From assembly GCA_031969915.1 (NCBI GenBank), contig DALYJJ010000007.1, forward strand, positions 1 to 64,000: a stretch of DNA of 64,000 bases, in the 5' to 3' direction. This document shows positions 17,443 to 24,443 of this stretch, one piece after another. The notes under the pieces are model-generated. The model ran no database searches. It saw only the letters and a program-made list of their open reading frames with translations, and was not told where the DNA came from. Both the position numbers and the translations under genes were made by a program. Numbering within the stretch: position 1 is the stretch's first letter; every line of letters begins with the position of its first letter. Origin of the DNA: DALYJJ01 sp031969915. GTDB lineage: Bacteria; Acidobacteriota; Terriglobia; Bryobacterales; Bryobacteraceae.

Positions 17443-18999
17443 TCAGTTCTTGCGGATCCGTTTCTTGCGCGCCGGGGCGACGCGGGTGTCTTCTCCGGCC
17501 CAGCGGCCGAGGCGGTAACTGCGGCTGTAGCCGGCGGTGCGGTTGGCGATGGTCACGGTGACCGTGCCGCTCGAATCGCAGCGGTACCGCTCTTCGATCT
17601 CCTGACCGGCGGCGGCGGCGGTGCGTTCCACGCCGACGAGTTCCAGGCGGGCCTCCCGCTCGAGCGACGGATCGAACGGGAAACGGACTTCGTCCCAACT
17701 CGTGATGTCGCCGACGGGCTGGCCGTCGTCGCTGCGCTGGGAGCACTCGAGGTAGCGGAAGTGGCCGACGTTATGGACGGGCGAATACGTGCGCGCGCGT
17801 TCCAGGGGCGGCTCGCCCGCGGCGGGGAGCGGGGTGCCCTTTGCGAACAGCGGATCGAAGACCACGGCGCGGCCGGCATCCGTTTCTCTCCAAACACCGA
17901 AGTTCCGGGTGAACTGCTCGCGCAGCAGATAGCCGGACTGGGTGTCGGCCTGAATGGCGAGGCCGATGGCGGTGGCCGAGCGGGTGTGGGCGGAACGCTT
18001 GACGCGTCGGCCGTACTCATCCCGAAGGACGCGGGCCACAAGGGGGAGTTCGCTGCCGCCGCCGGTGACATAGAGGGCATCGAGAACGCCGCCGGCCCTG
18101 GCGAGCAGGTCCCCGACCACGCGCACGGTTTCGTCCACCAGGGGGCGGCAGCGCTCATAGTAGTCGGCGACGGGCACGGTGACCTGGCCCCAGCCGTCGC
18201 GCACACGTTCGAGATCGACGACGATGCGGCGGGTATTGGGGTGGATGGCTTCCTTCTTCTCGCGGCACTCTTCGAGGAGGCGGAAATGCTCGGCCTGGGA
18301 GAGCGTGTCGTAGCGGCCGGGATCGAGGGCGAGCTCCGCGAGCGCCTCGTCGAAATCGTCGCCCCCGAGGGTCGACGCGCCTTCGGAGGCGACGACGGAG
18401 TGGGTCCTCTCACTGACCTGCACCAGGGACGCGTCGAACGTGCCGCCGCCGAGGTCATAGACAAGGAGTTGTTCGCCCGCGGCGCCGGCTTCGCGCTGCT
18501 TGTGTCCGAACTCGATGCTGGCGGCCGACGGCTCATTGAGCAGGCCGAGCACGTCGAAGCCGGCGAGCCGGAACGATTCGCTGGTGAGGAAGCGCTGGTT
18601 GCTGTTGGCGTTGGCCGGCACGCCGAGCATCACTTCGAGGGGCTCGCCTTCGCGCGGGCGAAGGCTCGATTTCTCGAGTAGGTCCCGGCGGAGCGCCGCG
18701 GCGAGCGCGACTAACCACTCGAGCAGCGGGGCTTCGACGCCGCCCACGTCGAGAACCGAGCAAGGGCCCGCCTCCTGGAGGGAGCGTTTGAGGGAGCGAA
18801 GGACAGTGGCCTGCGATTCTCCCTGAACGGCCCAGGCTTCCCAACCGAACAACCGCCGGCCTTCGTGGGCCGCCGCGAGCGGGGGAAACCAATCCCACGT
18901 CGTCCCGTCCGGAGCCTCGAACGTGACCACCGGGTAATTGCCCCGGTCCGCTACGGCGACCACGATCCGCGTGGTCCCGAAATCGACACCCAGCCTCAT
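17443..18999 (-). CDS. Hsp70 family protein (DnaK-like ATPase)
   Basis: 518 residues. The actin/Hsp70 ATPase signatures are present: phosphate 1 GVDFGTTRIVVAVAD (4-18), phosphate 2 VYDLGGGTFDASLV, and the adenosine motif YVTGGGSELPLVARVL. The region after about residue 400 is a short beta-rich segment without the helical lid of DnaK, so the substrate-binding part is reduced or divergent. No J-protein or GrpE gene is adjacent. The exchanger gene starts 8 bases after its stop, so the two are probably one transcript. Compared with true DnaK (about 640 residues) it is a specialised paralogue, and its client is unknown. Confidence 0.85.
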   Translation of the reverse strand: MRLGVDFGTTRIVVAVADRGNYPVVTFEAPDGTTWDWFPPLAAAHEGRRLFGWEAWAVQGESQATVLRSLKRSLQEAGPCSVLDVGGVEAPLLEWLVALAAALRRDLLEKSSLRPREGEPLEVMLGVPANANSNQRFLTSESFRLAGFDVLGLLNEPSAASIEFGHKQREAGAAGEQLLVYDLGGGTFDASLVQVSERTHSVVASEGASTLGGDDFDEALAELALDPGRYDTLSQAEHFRLLEECREKKEAIHPNTRRIVVDLERVRDGWGQVTVPVADYYERCRPLVDETVRVVGDLLARAGGVLDALYVTGGGSELPLVARVLRDEYGRRVKRSAHTRSATAIGLAIQADTQSGYLLREQFTRNFGVWRETDAGRAVVFDPLFAKGTPLPAAGEPPLERARTYSPVHNVGHFRYLECSQRSDDGQPVGDITSWDEVRFPFDPSLEREARLELVGVERTAAAAGQEIEERYRCDSSGTVTVTIANRTAGYSRSYRLGRWAGEDTRVAPARKKRIRKN

Positions 19000-19033
19000 A
19001 CCGCGAAGCGCCTCACCGCTTCAGGATAGCGGC

Positions 19034-20284
19034 TCAGCGGGCGGCCTTGCCGATGGCATACAGAAACTTGTCGGTTCGCAGGAAGAGCTGGCCGCCGGAG
19101 ACGGCGACGGTGCTCAGCGTGTATTCGTTCATGGCGTTCTCGGCGAGGATCTCGAATTCGGGTCCGGCCTTCACGACGCTCGAGACGCCTTCCTCGCTGG
19201 TGATGTAGATCTTGCCGTCGGCGAGAGTGGGCGAGGCGCTGTAGGTTCCGGCGCGCAGGCGCTTGCCGCCGTAGATCTCGGCGCCGGTCTTGGCGTCCAA
19301 ACAAAACATCGCGCCATTGTCGCGGACCACGTAGAGCAGCTTCCCGTCGGTGACGGGCGTGGGGACGTCGGGTCCGCTCTGAAATTGCCACAGGCGGTGC
19401 GATGTGGTGATGTCGCCGCGGCCGCCGCCCCGGAAGGCGGTCATCGGCTTGACGCGGGTGGGCGCGTAGACCACGCCGTCGAAGACAACGGGAGAGGCGA
19501 TCATGCGGTAGAAGGGGTTGTTGTCGGGATTCAGTCCGCCGCCGCGCCAGAGCTCCTTGCCGGTGGCCAGGTCGTGTCCGGTGATGCAATCGCCGCCGAG
19601 AACCACCAGTTCCAGTTGCTTGCCGTTCGCGAGCAACGTGGGCGTGGCGTAGGAATCGGGCGATTCGCTGATGGCCGCGGTGGGGCGCTCTACGCGCCAG
19701 ATCGTCTTGCCGCTTTTGCCGTCGATCTTGAGCACATAGGAGGGCTCATCGGTCTTCATGCCGTGGAGGACCTGGACATAGAGCATGCCCTCATGCAGGA
19801 GCGGCGAGGACGCGTAGCCGTGGTTCAGGCCGAACGCGCCGTAGTCTTTCGGGATGTCGCGGGCCCACAGTTCGTGGCCTTTGTAGTCGAAGGCCTTGAG
19901 GCTGCCCGTGCCGGTGAGCGCCCAGACGGTCTTGCCGTCGGTGACGGGCGAAGGCGACGACATGTTCTGCTTTCGCATCTTGACGTTGCCGCCGCCCATG
20001 GGGCGTTTCCAGAGCACTGTGCCGTCCGCGCGGTTGACGGCCCACAGGGAGAGGCCGTCGCCCTCGGCGACATTCAGAAAGATGTGCGAGCCGAAGATGA
20101 TGGGGGTCGCGCCGCTCCAGGCAGGCAGTTGCAGTTTCCAGGCGACGTTTTCGGTTGGGCTCCAGGTGACCGGCAGGTTCGTCTCGCCGCTGCGGCCATC
20201 CAGGTACGGCCCGCGCCACTGCGGCCAGTTCTCCGCCGCCGATACGGAGAGCGCCGCCGCCAAGAAGAGAGAGAGTCTGTTCAT
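19034..20284 (-). CDS. Secreted PQQ-like (BamB-type) beta-propeller protein
   Basis: 416 residues with a signal peptide (MNRLSLFLAAALSVSAAE). It opens with NWPQWRGPYLDGRSGETNLP and contains blades of the form GKTVWALTGTGSLKAFDYKGHELWARDIP, the PQQ-like repeat. This WPQWRGP-type family is abundant in Acidobacteria and Planctomycetes and lacks the calcium- and PQQ-binding residues of true quinoprotein dehydrogenases. It could be a scaffold or a binding protein at the outer membrane, but the function is not established. It lies alone downstream of the toxin-antitoxin genes, 46 bases from the toxin stop. Confidence 0.8.
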   Translation of the reverse strand: MNRLSLFLAAALSVSAAENWPQWRGPYLDGRSGETNLPVTWSPTENVAWKLQLPAWSGATPIIFGSHIFLNVAEGDGLSLWAVNRADGTVLWKRPMGGGNVKMRKQNMSSPSPVTDGKTVWALTGTGSLKAFDYKGHELWARDIPKDYGAFGLNHGYASSPLLHEGMLYVQVLHGMKTDEPSYVLKIDGKSGKTIWRVERPTAAISESPDSYATPTLLANGKQLELVVLGGDCITGHDLATGKELWRGGGLNPDNNPFYRMIASPVVFDGVVYAPTRVKPMTAFRGGGRGDITTSHRLWQFQSGPDVPTPVTDGKLLYVVRDNGAMFCLDAKTGAEIYGGKRLRAGTYSASPTLADGKIYITSEEGVSSVVKAGPEFEILAENAMNEYTLSTVAVSGGQLFLRTDKFLYAIGKAAR

Positions 20285-20330
20285 GCCCCAGTTCCTTGTG
20301 GGCAGTATACAAGGCCGGAGATCCTGAGGG

Positions 20331-20795
20331 TCATTTGAAAAACCGGGAATCGTAGTCGAAAGCTTCCGTAGAGCGCAGCCGGATCCTGGAGAATTCCGGA
20401 TGCTGCGGGTTGATCAGCCAGTTGGATTCAGCCGGCGCAAGAACAGAAGGAACGATGAGAATCGCCGCCTTCCTTTCGCGGATAAAACGATCGCCGATCT
20501 CGGCGATCTCTGGCGGTGACGGACTCTGACGCCAATTCGCCGGCAGTTGCTTCGGTGAAACCGAGGTCCGGGAGACGCTGTCCGGAATCTCAACCGTTAC
20601 CGCGACGAGATCTTTCGGCGGATCGTCCGCATCGATGTGGATGAAGTACTCGATCATCGCCAGCGAGAGATGCTCGGCAGTGTACGCGAGACGTGTACCG
20701 GTGCTCGACCAACGACCGCCGAATCGATAAGATCCCTCCCCGTCAAGCGGCTTCTTCGCATACGGCTTTCGAAGGATTCGGTAGACCGGAATCAA
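20331..20795 (-). CDS. RES domain toxin (type II toxin-antitoxin)
   Basis: 154 residues. It shows the RES pattern: YRI near the N-terminus, GSYRFGGRWSSTGTRLAYTAEHLSLAMIEYFIHI with the conserved Arg and Glu, and the C-terminal NPQHPEFSRIRL segment. Characterised RES toxins degrade NAD+ by phosphorolysis or hydrolysis and belong to a fold related to ADP-ribosyltransferases. The start codon overlaps the stop of the upstream antitoxin gene by four bases (ATGA at 20792-20795), the usual coupling for this RES-Xre pair. The protein looks full length, with no frameshift. Confidence 0.88.
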   Translation of the reverse strand: MIPVYRILRKPYAKKPLDGEGSYRFGGRWSSTGTRLAYTAEHLSLAMIEYFIHIDADDPPKDLVAVTVEIPDSVSRTSVSPKQLPANWRQSPSPPEIAEIGDRFIRERKAAILIVPSVLAPAESNWLINPQHPEFSRIRLRSTEAFDYDSRFFK

Positions 20796-21229
20796 CTGAC
20801 GCCGCCGTAGGCAATGCGTCCAAGCACGTTCTCCACCGCTCGGGCCCCGAGTTCGGTATCGATGACCTGGAGCGGAGTACTGCCTCCGAGCGCGCGGTTC
20901 GGTCGTCGCAGCCAGCGCGTTGCCACGTCATCGTCGCCGAGGTAATGCTTCGCCAGAGCAACGATGCGCGCCAGCCGGTAGAGGCGATCCGATTCATATC
21001 GAGCCAGCCGCCCCTCCCGGCGCCGGCGTTGAAGGCTACGAGGTGAGAGGTCGAGACTGGTCGCGAGTTCCTTCAGGGTGAGCCCGGCCGCGTGCATCAC
21101 CTCTTCCACGACCATTTGGGGGAAGCCTTCCCGAATGGCGGCTTGGAGATCAGTCTCGGTTCGAAGGGATCGGCCCAGAACCGACTCGCCACCGAGTTCT
21201 TCAATCACAGCGTGGAGTTCGCTCGCCAT
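20792..21229 (-). CDS. Xre/MbcA/ParS-type antitoxin partner of the RES toxin
   Basis: 145 residues. A central helix-turn-helix (LTLKELATSLDLSPRSLQRRRREGRL, about residues 50-75) is followed by the C-terminal toxin-binding domain with the pattern RPNRALGGSTPLQVIDTELGARAVENVLGRIAYG. This layout is diagnostic for antitoxins of RES toxins, which wrap around the toxin and also repress the operon. Overlap of four bases with the toxin supports translational coupling. The upstream gap to the HicB-like gene is 59 bases and probably holds the operon promoter and operator, but no clear operator is visible. Confidence 0.88.
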   Translation of the reverse strand: MASELHAVIEELGGESVLGRSLRTETDLQAAIREGFPQMVVEEVMHAAGLTLKELATSLDLSPRSLQRRRREGRLARYESDRLYRLARIVALAKHYLGDDDVATRWLRRPNRALGGSTPLQVIDTELGARAVENVLGRIAYGGVS

Positions 21230-21288
21230 CTTGTCGCTTATTATAGCGCCAACTGTCGCATCGGGGCCGGAAGTCGTCGGCTCGCGCG

Positions 21289-21501
21289 CTAGGCATTCAC
21301 AATGGCGGTAGTATCTGCTGGAAGGGACTGGCCGCGCTCAAGGTACTCCGCAGCGATCATCTCGAAAACCGCAGCGAGTTCCGCCAGTGCGGATTCCCGC
21401 GTGGACATAAGCGCGTGGCAGCCTGGGATGGCGGGTACCTCCGCTACCCATCCATCGGGATGGTTGCGGTACAGCACGACCTTATAGTCGTCCAGGCCCA
21501 T
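21289..21501 (-). CDS. HicB-like antitoxin domain protein, orphan
   Basis: 70 residues from the ATG at 21501, or 73 from the ATG at 21510. The sequence YKVVLYRNHPDGWVAEVPAIPGCHALMSTRESALAELA is the HicB partial RNase H-like fold (W-V-A-E-V-P-x-I-P-G-C). No HicA-type partner is present on either side: downstream is the antitoxin gene and upstream is a tRNA. No DNA-binding domain follows the HicB domain. Stand-alone genes of this kind are common and their role is not known. The start at 21501 has a GAGAGGA run directly before it, which fits poorly spaced, so the start is not settled. Confidence 0.75.
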   Translation of the reverse strand: MGLDDYKVVLYRNHPDGWVAEVPAIPGCHALMSTRESALAELAAVFEMIAAEYLERGQSLPADTTAIVNA

Positions 21502-21561
21502 TCCTCTCATCTTAGCCCCGTCTCCAGTCTTTGTGGCGCGCGGAGAGCCCAATTTAAGACG

Positions 21562-21635
21562 TGGCTGGGAGGCAGGGACTCGAACCCCGATACGCAGATC
21601 CAGAGTCTGCAGTCTTACCATTAGACGACCTCCCA
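21562..21635 (-). tRNA. tRNA-Gln (anticodon CTG), CCA encoded
   Basis: The 74-base minus-strand sequence folds as a complete cloverleaf. The acceptor stem TGGGAGG pairs with CCTCCCA, the D-arm is GTCT/AGAC, and the anticodon stem GCAGA/TCTGC encloses loop CTCTGGA with anticodon CTG for codon CAG. The T-arm CGGGG/CCCTG encloses loop TTCGAGT. Discriminator G and 3' CCA are encoded. Its 3' end faces the orphan HicB and RES/Xre genes. Confidence 0.95.
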
Positions 21636-21724
21636 GCGAGGGCAGGCCTGTGGTAAGTATAACATTCCGTGTCGCGCGCTTCGCGGCCGCGCCGGGCGCT
21701 CTGGCACTCTGGCACAATGGGCGC

Positions 21725-22594
21725 ATGTTTCGCGCGGCACTGTGCATAGCGCTTGCCGGGGCGGCGGCGGGCGCCGTTCCGGACTTCGAGTATGATCGCC
21801 GGCGTCCTTTCGATGTTCGCCGGATCGGCGCCGAAGAGCGAGCAAACGTGGTGGTGGAAGATCTCACGTTCGCCAACACCACTGGCGGGCGGACGGCGGC
21901 GTACCTGATCCGGCCGGCGGCGCGGCCGGAAAAGGGTCCCGGCATCCTCTACGTGCACTGGTACGAGCCGGAGAAGCCCACCTCTAACCGAACTCAGTTC
22001 GTGGAGGAGGCGGCCGAACTTGCGCGGAAGGGAGCCGTTTCGCTGCTCGTCGAAACCATGTGGTCCGAGCCGAAGTGGTTCGCGCAGCGCAAGCGGGAGA
22101 ACGACTTCGCCATCTCCGTGCAGCAGGTGAAAGAGTTGCGCCGCGCCTTGGACCTTCTGACCGCGCAGCCCGACGTGGACCCGCGCCGCATCGCCTACGT
22201 CGGCCACGATTTTGGCGCCATGTACGGCGCCGTGCTGGCGAGCCTGGAGGGGAAGCGGATCCATGCATGGGCACTCCAGGCGGGGACCACCCGGTTCAGC
22301 GATTGGTTCCTGTACGGGCAGCCCCGGCTGGAAGGCGAGGCCCGCCGGAAGTTCATCGACGAGCTGGCTCCGCTCGACCCCATCCACCACATCGCGCGGG
22401 CCGCGCCGTCGCCCGTTCTGTTTCAGTTCGCTCACCGCGACTTCCATGTTCCGGTGGAGCGCGCCCAGTTGTTTTTCGAGAAGGCCGCGGAGCCCAAAGA
22501 GATCCGTTGGTACGAGGGCGGGCACGGGTTGGATCAAAAGGCGGTTACGGACCGGGAAACATGGTTGGCGGAGAAGCTGACACTGCGTAGATAG
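21725..22594 (+). CDS. Secreted alpha/beta-hydrolase fold protein, Asp at the nucleophile position
   Basis: 289 residues with a signal peptide (MFRAALCIALAGAAAGA). The chain fits the dienelactone-hydrolase-like part of the alpha/beta hydrolase superfamily. The nucleophile elbow reads GHDFG (160-164), so Asp162 sits where most members carry Ser or Cys. The likely acid and base are Asp239 in HRDFHVP and His267 in EGGHGLD. An Asp nucleophile occurs in haloalkane dehalogenases and epoxide hydrolases, but the rest of the protein does not obviously match those. It may be a true variant or a non-hydrolytic member. The ATG at 21725 was chosen because the signal peptide begins there and an upstream start would overlap the tRNA. 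Confidence 0.75.
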   Translation: MFRAALCIALAGAAAGAVPDFEYDRRRPFDVRRIGAEERANVVVEDLTFANTTGGRTAAYLIRPAARPEKGPGILYVHWYEPEKPTSNRTQFVEEAAELARKGAVSLLVETMWSEPKWFAQRKRENDFAISVQQVKELRRALDLLTAQPDVDPRRIAYVGHDFGAMYGAVLASLEGKRIHAWALQAGTTRFSDWFLYGQPRLEGEARRKFIDELAPLDPIHHIARAAPSPVLFQFAHRDFHVPVERAQLFFEKAAEPKEIRWYEGGHGLDQKAVTDRETWLAEKLTLRR

Positions 22595-22614
22595 ATACTA
22601 CGTACATAGCGCCT

Positions 22615-22641
22615 CATAGACCGCCCGAACGCGGCCGATAA
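22615..22641 (+). promoter_or_regulatory. Possible sigma-28 (FliA) promoter before motA
   Basis: GCCGATAA at 22634-22641 is a perfect sigma-28 -10 element. With 15-base spacing the -35 position reads CATA against the consensus TAAA, so only the -10 box is strong. Predicted transcription would start about 12 bases before the motA ATG. The same 8-mer occurs once by chance elsewhere (36133), so this is moderate evidence. Confidence 0.45.
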
Positions 22642-22660
22642 GCCTCTTGGCGGCGGGCAC

Positions 22661-23563
22661 ATGTTTGCAATCATCGGCATCTTGGTCGTGATCGGTTCCA
22701 TCATCGGCGGATACCTGATGGAGCACGGGAAACTTCTCGTACTTTTCCAGCCAGCAGAGTTGGTGATCATCGGGGGGGCGGCTCTGGGAACGGTCTTTAT
22801 CGCCAACCCCTTACCCGTGATCAAACGCATGGTGGCGGGCCTGATCGGCGTAATGAAACCGAGCCGTTACACGAAGAAGTTCTACCTGGAACAGTTGAAG
22901 ATGTTGAACGACATCTTCAACTACATGCGGAAGAACGGCACCCAGAAGATGGAGGTGGACATTGAAGAGCCCCACAAGAGTGCGCTCTTCAAGAACTACC
23001 CCGCGTTCCTCAAGGACCACCACGCGCTGGATTTCTTCTGCGACACGCTGCGGATGTCGATCGCGGGGAGTGTGGGAACGATTGAAATCGACACGCTCAT
23101 GGAAACCGACCTGGACGTGCATCACCAGGAGGCGAATGAGCCGGTAGCGGCGTTGACCACCGTGGCGGATTCTCTCCCCGGCTTGGGCATCGTGGCGGCG
23201 GTGTTGGGTGTGGTGATCACCATGGGAGCCCTGGGCGGACCTCCGGAGGAGATCGGCCACAAAGTCGCGGCGGCGCTGGTGGGTACGTTCTTGGGAATTC
23301 TGATGTGCTACGGCTTCTTCGCTCCGCTTGCCTCCAACATGACCAAGCAGAACGAGGCGGATCATGCCTACTACGGCGTGATGCGGGCGGCCCTGCTGGC
23401 GACGGTGCGAGGGAATGCGCCGATTCTGGCCATCGAGTTCGCGCGCCGTGCGATCCCCCATGAGATCCGGCCCTCGTTCAAGGAGATGGAGACGTTCTGC
23501 AAGGGCGGCGGCGCGGCCGCGGCGGCCGGCGCGGCAGCGCAAGCGGGAGGCAAAGCGGCATGA
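22661..23563 (+). CDS. motA: Flagellar motor stator protein MotA
   Basis: 300 residues, four predicted transmembrane helices (about 3-20, 33-52, 165-190 and 200-222) with a large cytoplasmic loop between helices 2 and 3. The helix 3 motif DSLPGLGIVAAVLGVVITMG carries the conserved Pro of the proton channel. The loop region FKNYPAFLKDHHALDFFCDTLRM fits MotA. With MotB it forms the peptidoglycan-anchored proton channel that drives flagellar rotation. The C-terminus is an Ala/Gly-rich tail. The stop overlaps the motB start in an ATGA. No other flagellar genes occur in the window, so the stator genes are separate from the main flagellar cluster. Confidence 0.95.
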   Translation: MFAIIGILVVIGSIIGGYLMEHGKLLVLFQPAELVIIGGAALGTVFIANPLPVIKRMVAGLIGVMKPSRYTKKFYLEQLKMLNDIFNYMRKNGTQKMEVDIEEPHKSALFKNYPAFLKDHHALDFFCDTLRMSIAGSVGTIEIDTLMETDLDVHHQEANEPVAALTTVADSLPGLGIVAAVLGVVITMGALGGPPEEIGHKVAAALVGTFLGILMCYGFFAPLASNMTKQNEADHAYYGVMRAALLATVRGNAPILAIEFARRAIPHEIRPSFKEMETFCKGGGAAAAAGAAAQAGGKAA

Positions 23564-24411
23564 CGCCCAGCCCGCAGCAGCCGCCCCCGATTATCATCGT
23601 CCGTAAGAAAAAGAGCCATGGCGGACATCACGGCGGCGCCTGGAAGGTCGCCTACGCCGATTTCGTCACTGCCATGATGGCCTTGTTCATCGTGCTCTGG
23701 CTGCTGTCGAGCGATGAGAAGGTGAAAAAAGCCGTGGGCGGCTACTTTCAGGACCCCTCGGGCGACGGCAACCTGATGGGAACGAACATGGCCGGTTCTG
23801 GGCCGTCGCTCTCCGTCAGCAAAGCCGATCTGTCCCAGGTGAAGCAGATGCTCCAGCGGGCCATGGCGGAGATGCCCAACTTCGACAAGATGAAGGACCA
23901 GGTGGACCTGGTGATGACCGGCGAAGGACTGCGGATCGAACTGCTCGAAACGCAGGGCGGTATGTTTTTCGAGAGCGGGAGCGGAGAGCCCACCGGGACC
24001 GGCAAGGAGATGTTGGTGCTGCTGGCGCGGGAGTTGGGCGCCCTGCCGAACAAGCTGCTCATCGAGGGGCACACCGACGCCAAGCCCTACGCTCATGGCG
24101 GCGTGTACAGCAATTGGGAACTCTCCGCCGACCGGGCCAACGCGGCCCGGCGGCTGATGCAGGCGAGCGGCGTCAGAGACGACCAGATCACTCAGGTTCG
24201 GGGCTTCGCCGACCAGCGGCTCCGCACGCCCAAAGAACCGGAACACACCACCAACCGGCGGATCTCCGTGCTGGTGCAGTACGCCGAAGTGCCGGAAGGG
24301 GCGAAACCGGCCGCGCCGGAAGCGCCGGCGGCCCACGCCGCCGCGCCCGGCAAGGACGCACACCCCGCGGCGCCGGCCCACGGCGCTGGGTCCGCCGGCG
24401 GCGCGCACTAG
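23560..24411 (+). CDS. motB: Flagellar motor stator protein MotB
   Basis: 283 residues. A basic N-terminus (RKKKSHGGHHGG) precedes the single transmembrane helix AYADFVTAMMALFIVLWLLS, in which Asp34 is the proton-binding residue. The C-terminal OmpA-like peptidoglycan-binding domain contains EGHTDAKPYAHGGVYSNWEL and SADRANAARRLM. The last 40 residues are an Ala/Pro/His-rich tail absent from enteric MotB. It is translationally coupled to motA by a four-base overlap. Confidence 0.95.
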   Translation: MTPSPQQPPPIIIVRKKKSHGGHHGGAWKVAYADFVTAMMALFIVLWLLSSDEKVKKAVGGYFQDPSGDGNLMGTNMAGSGPSLSVSKADLSQVKQMLQRAMAEMPNFDKMKDQVDLVMTGEGLRIELLETQGGMFFESGSGEPTGTGKEMLVLLARELGALPNKLLIEGHTDAKPYAHGGVYSNWELSADRANAARRLMQASGVRDDQITQVRGFADQRLRTPKEPEHTTNRRISVLVQYAEVPEGAKPAAPEAPAAHAAAPGKDAHPAAPAHGAGSAGGAH

Positions 24412-24443
24412 CAGCACCCGTCATACACTGGTGTCTAACCGCC

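Noticed and set aside
21230..21561. HicA toxin partner for the HicB-like gene
   Set aside because: No frame with the HicA double-stranded RNA-binding-like motif was found on either strand here.
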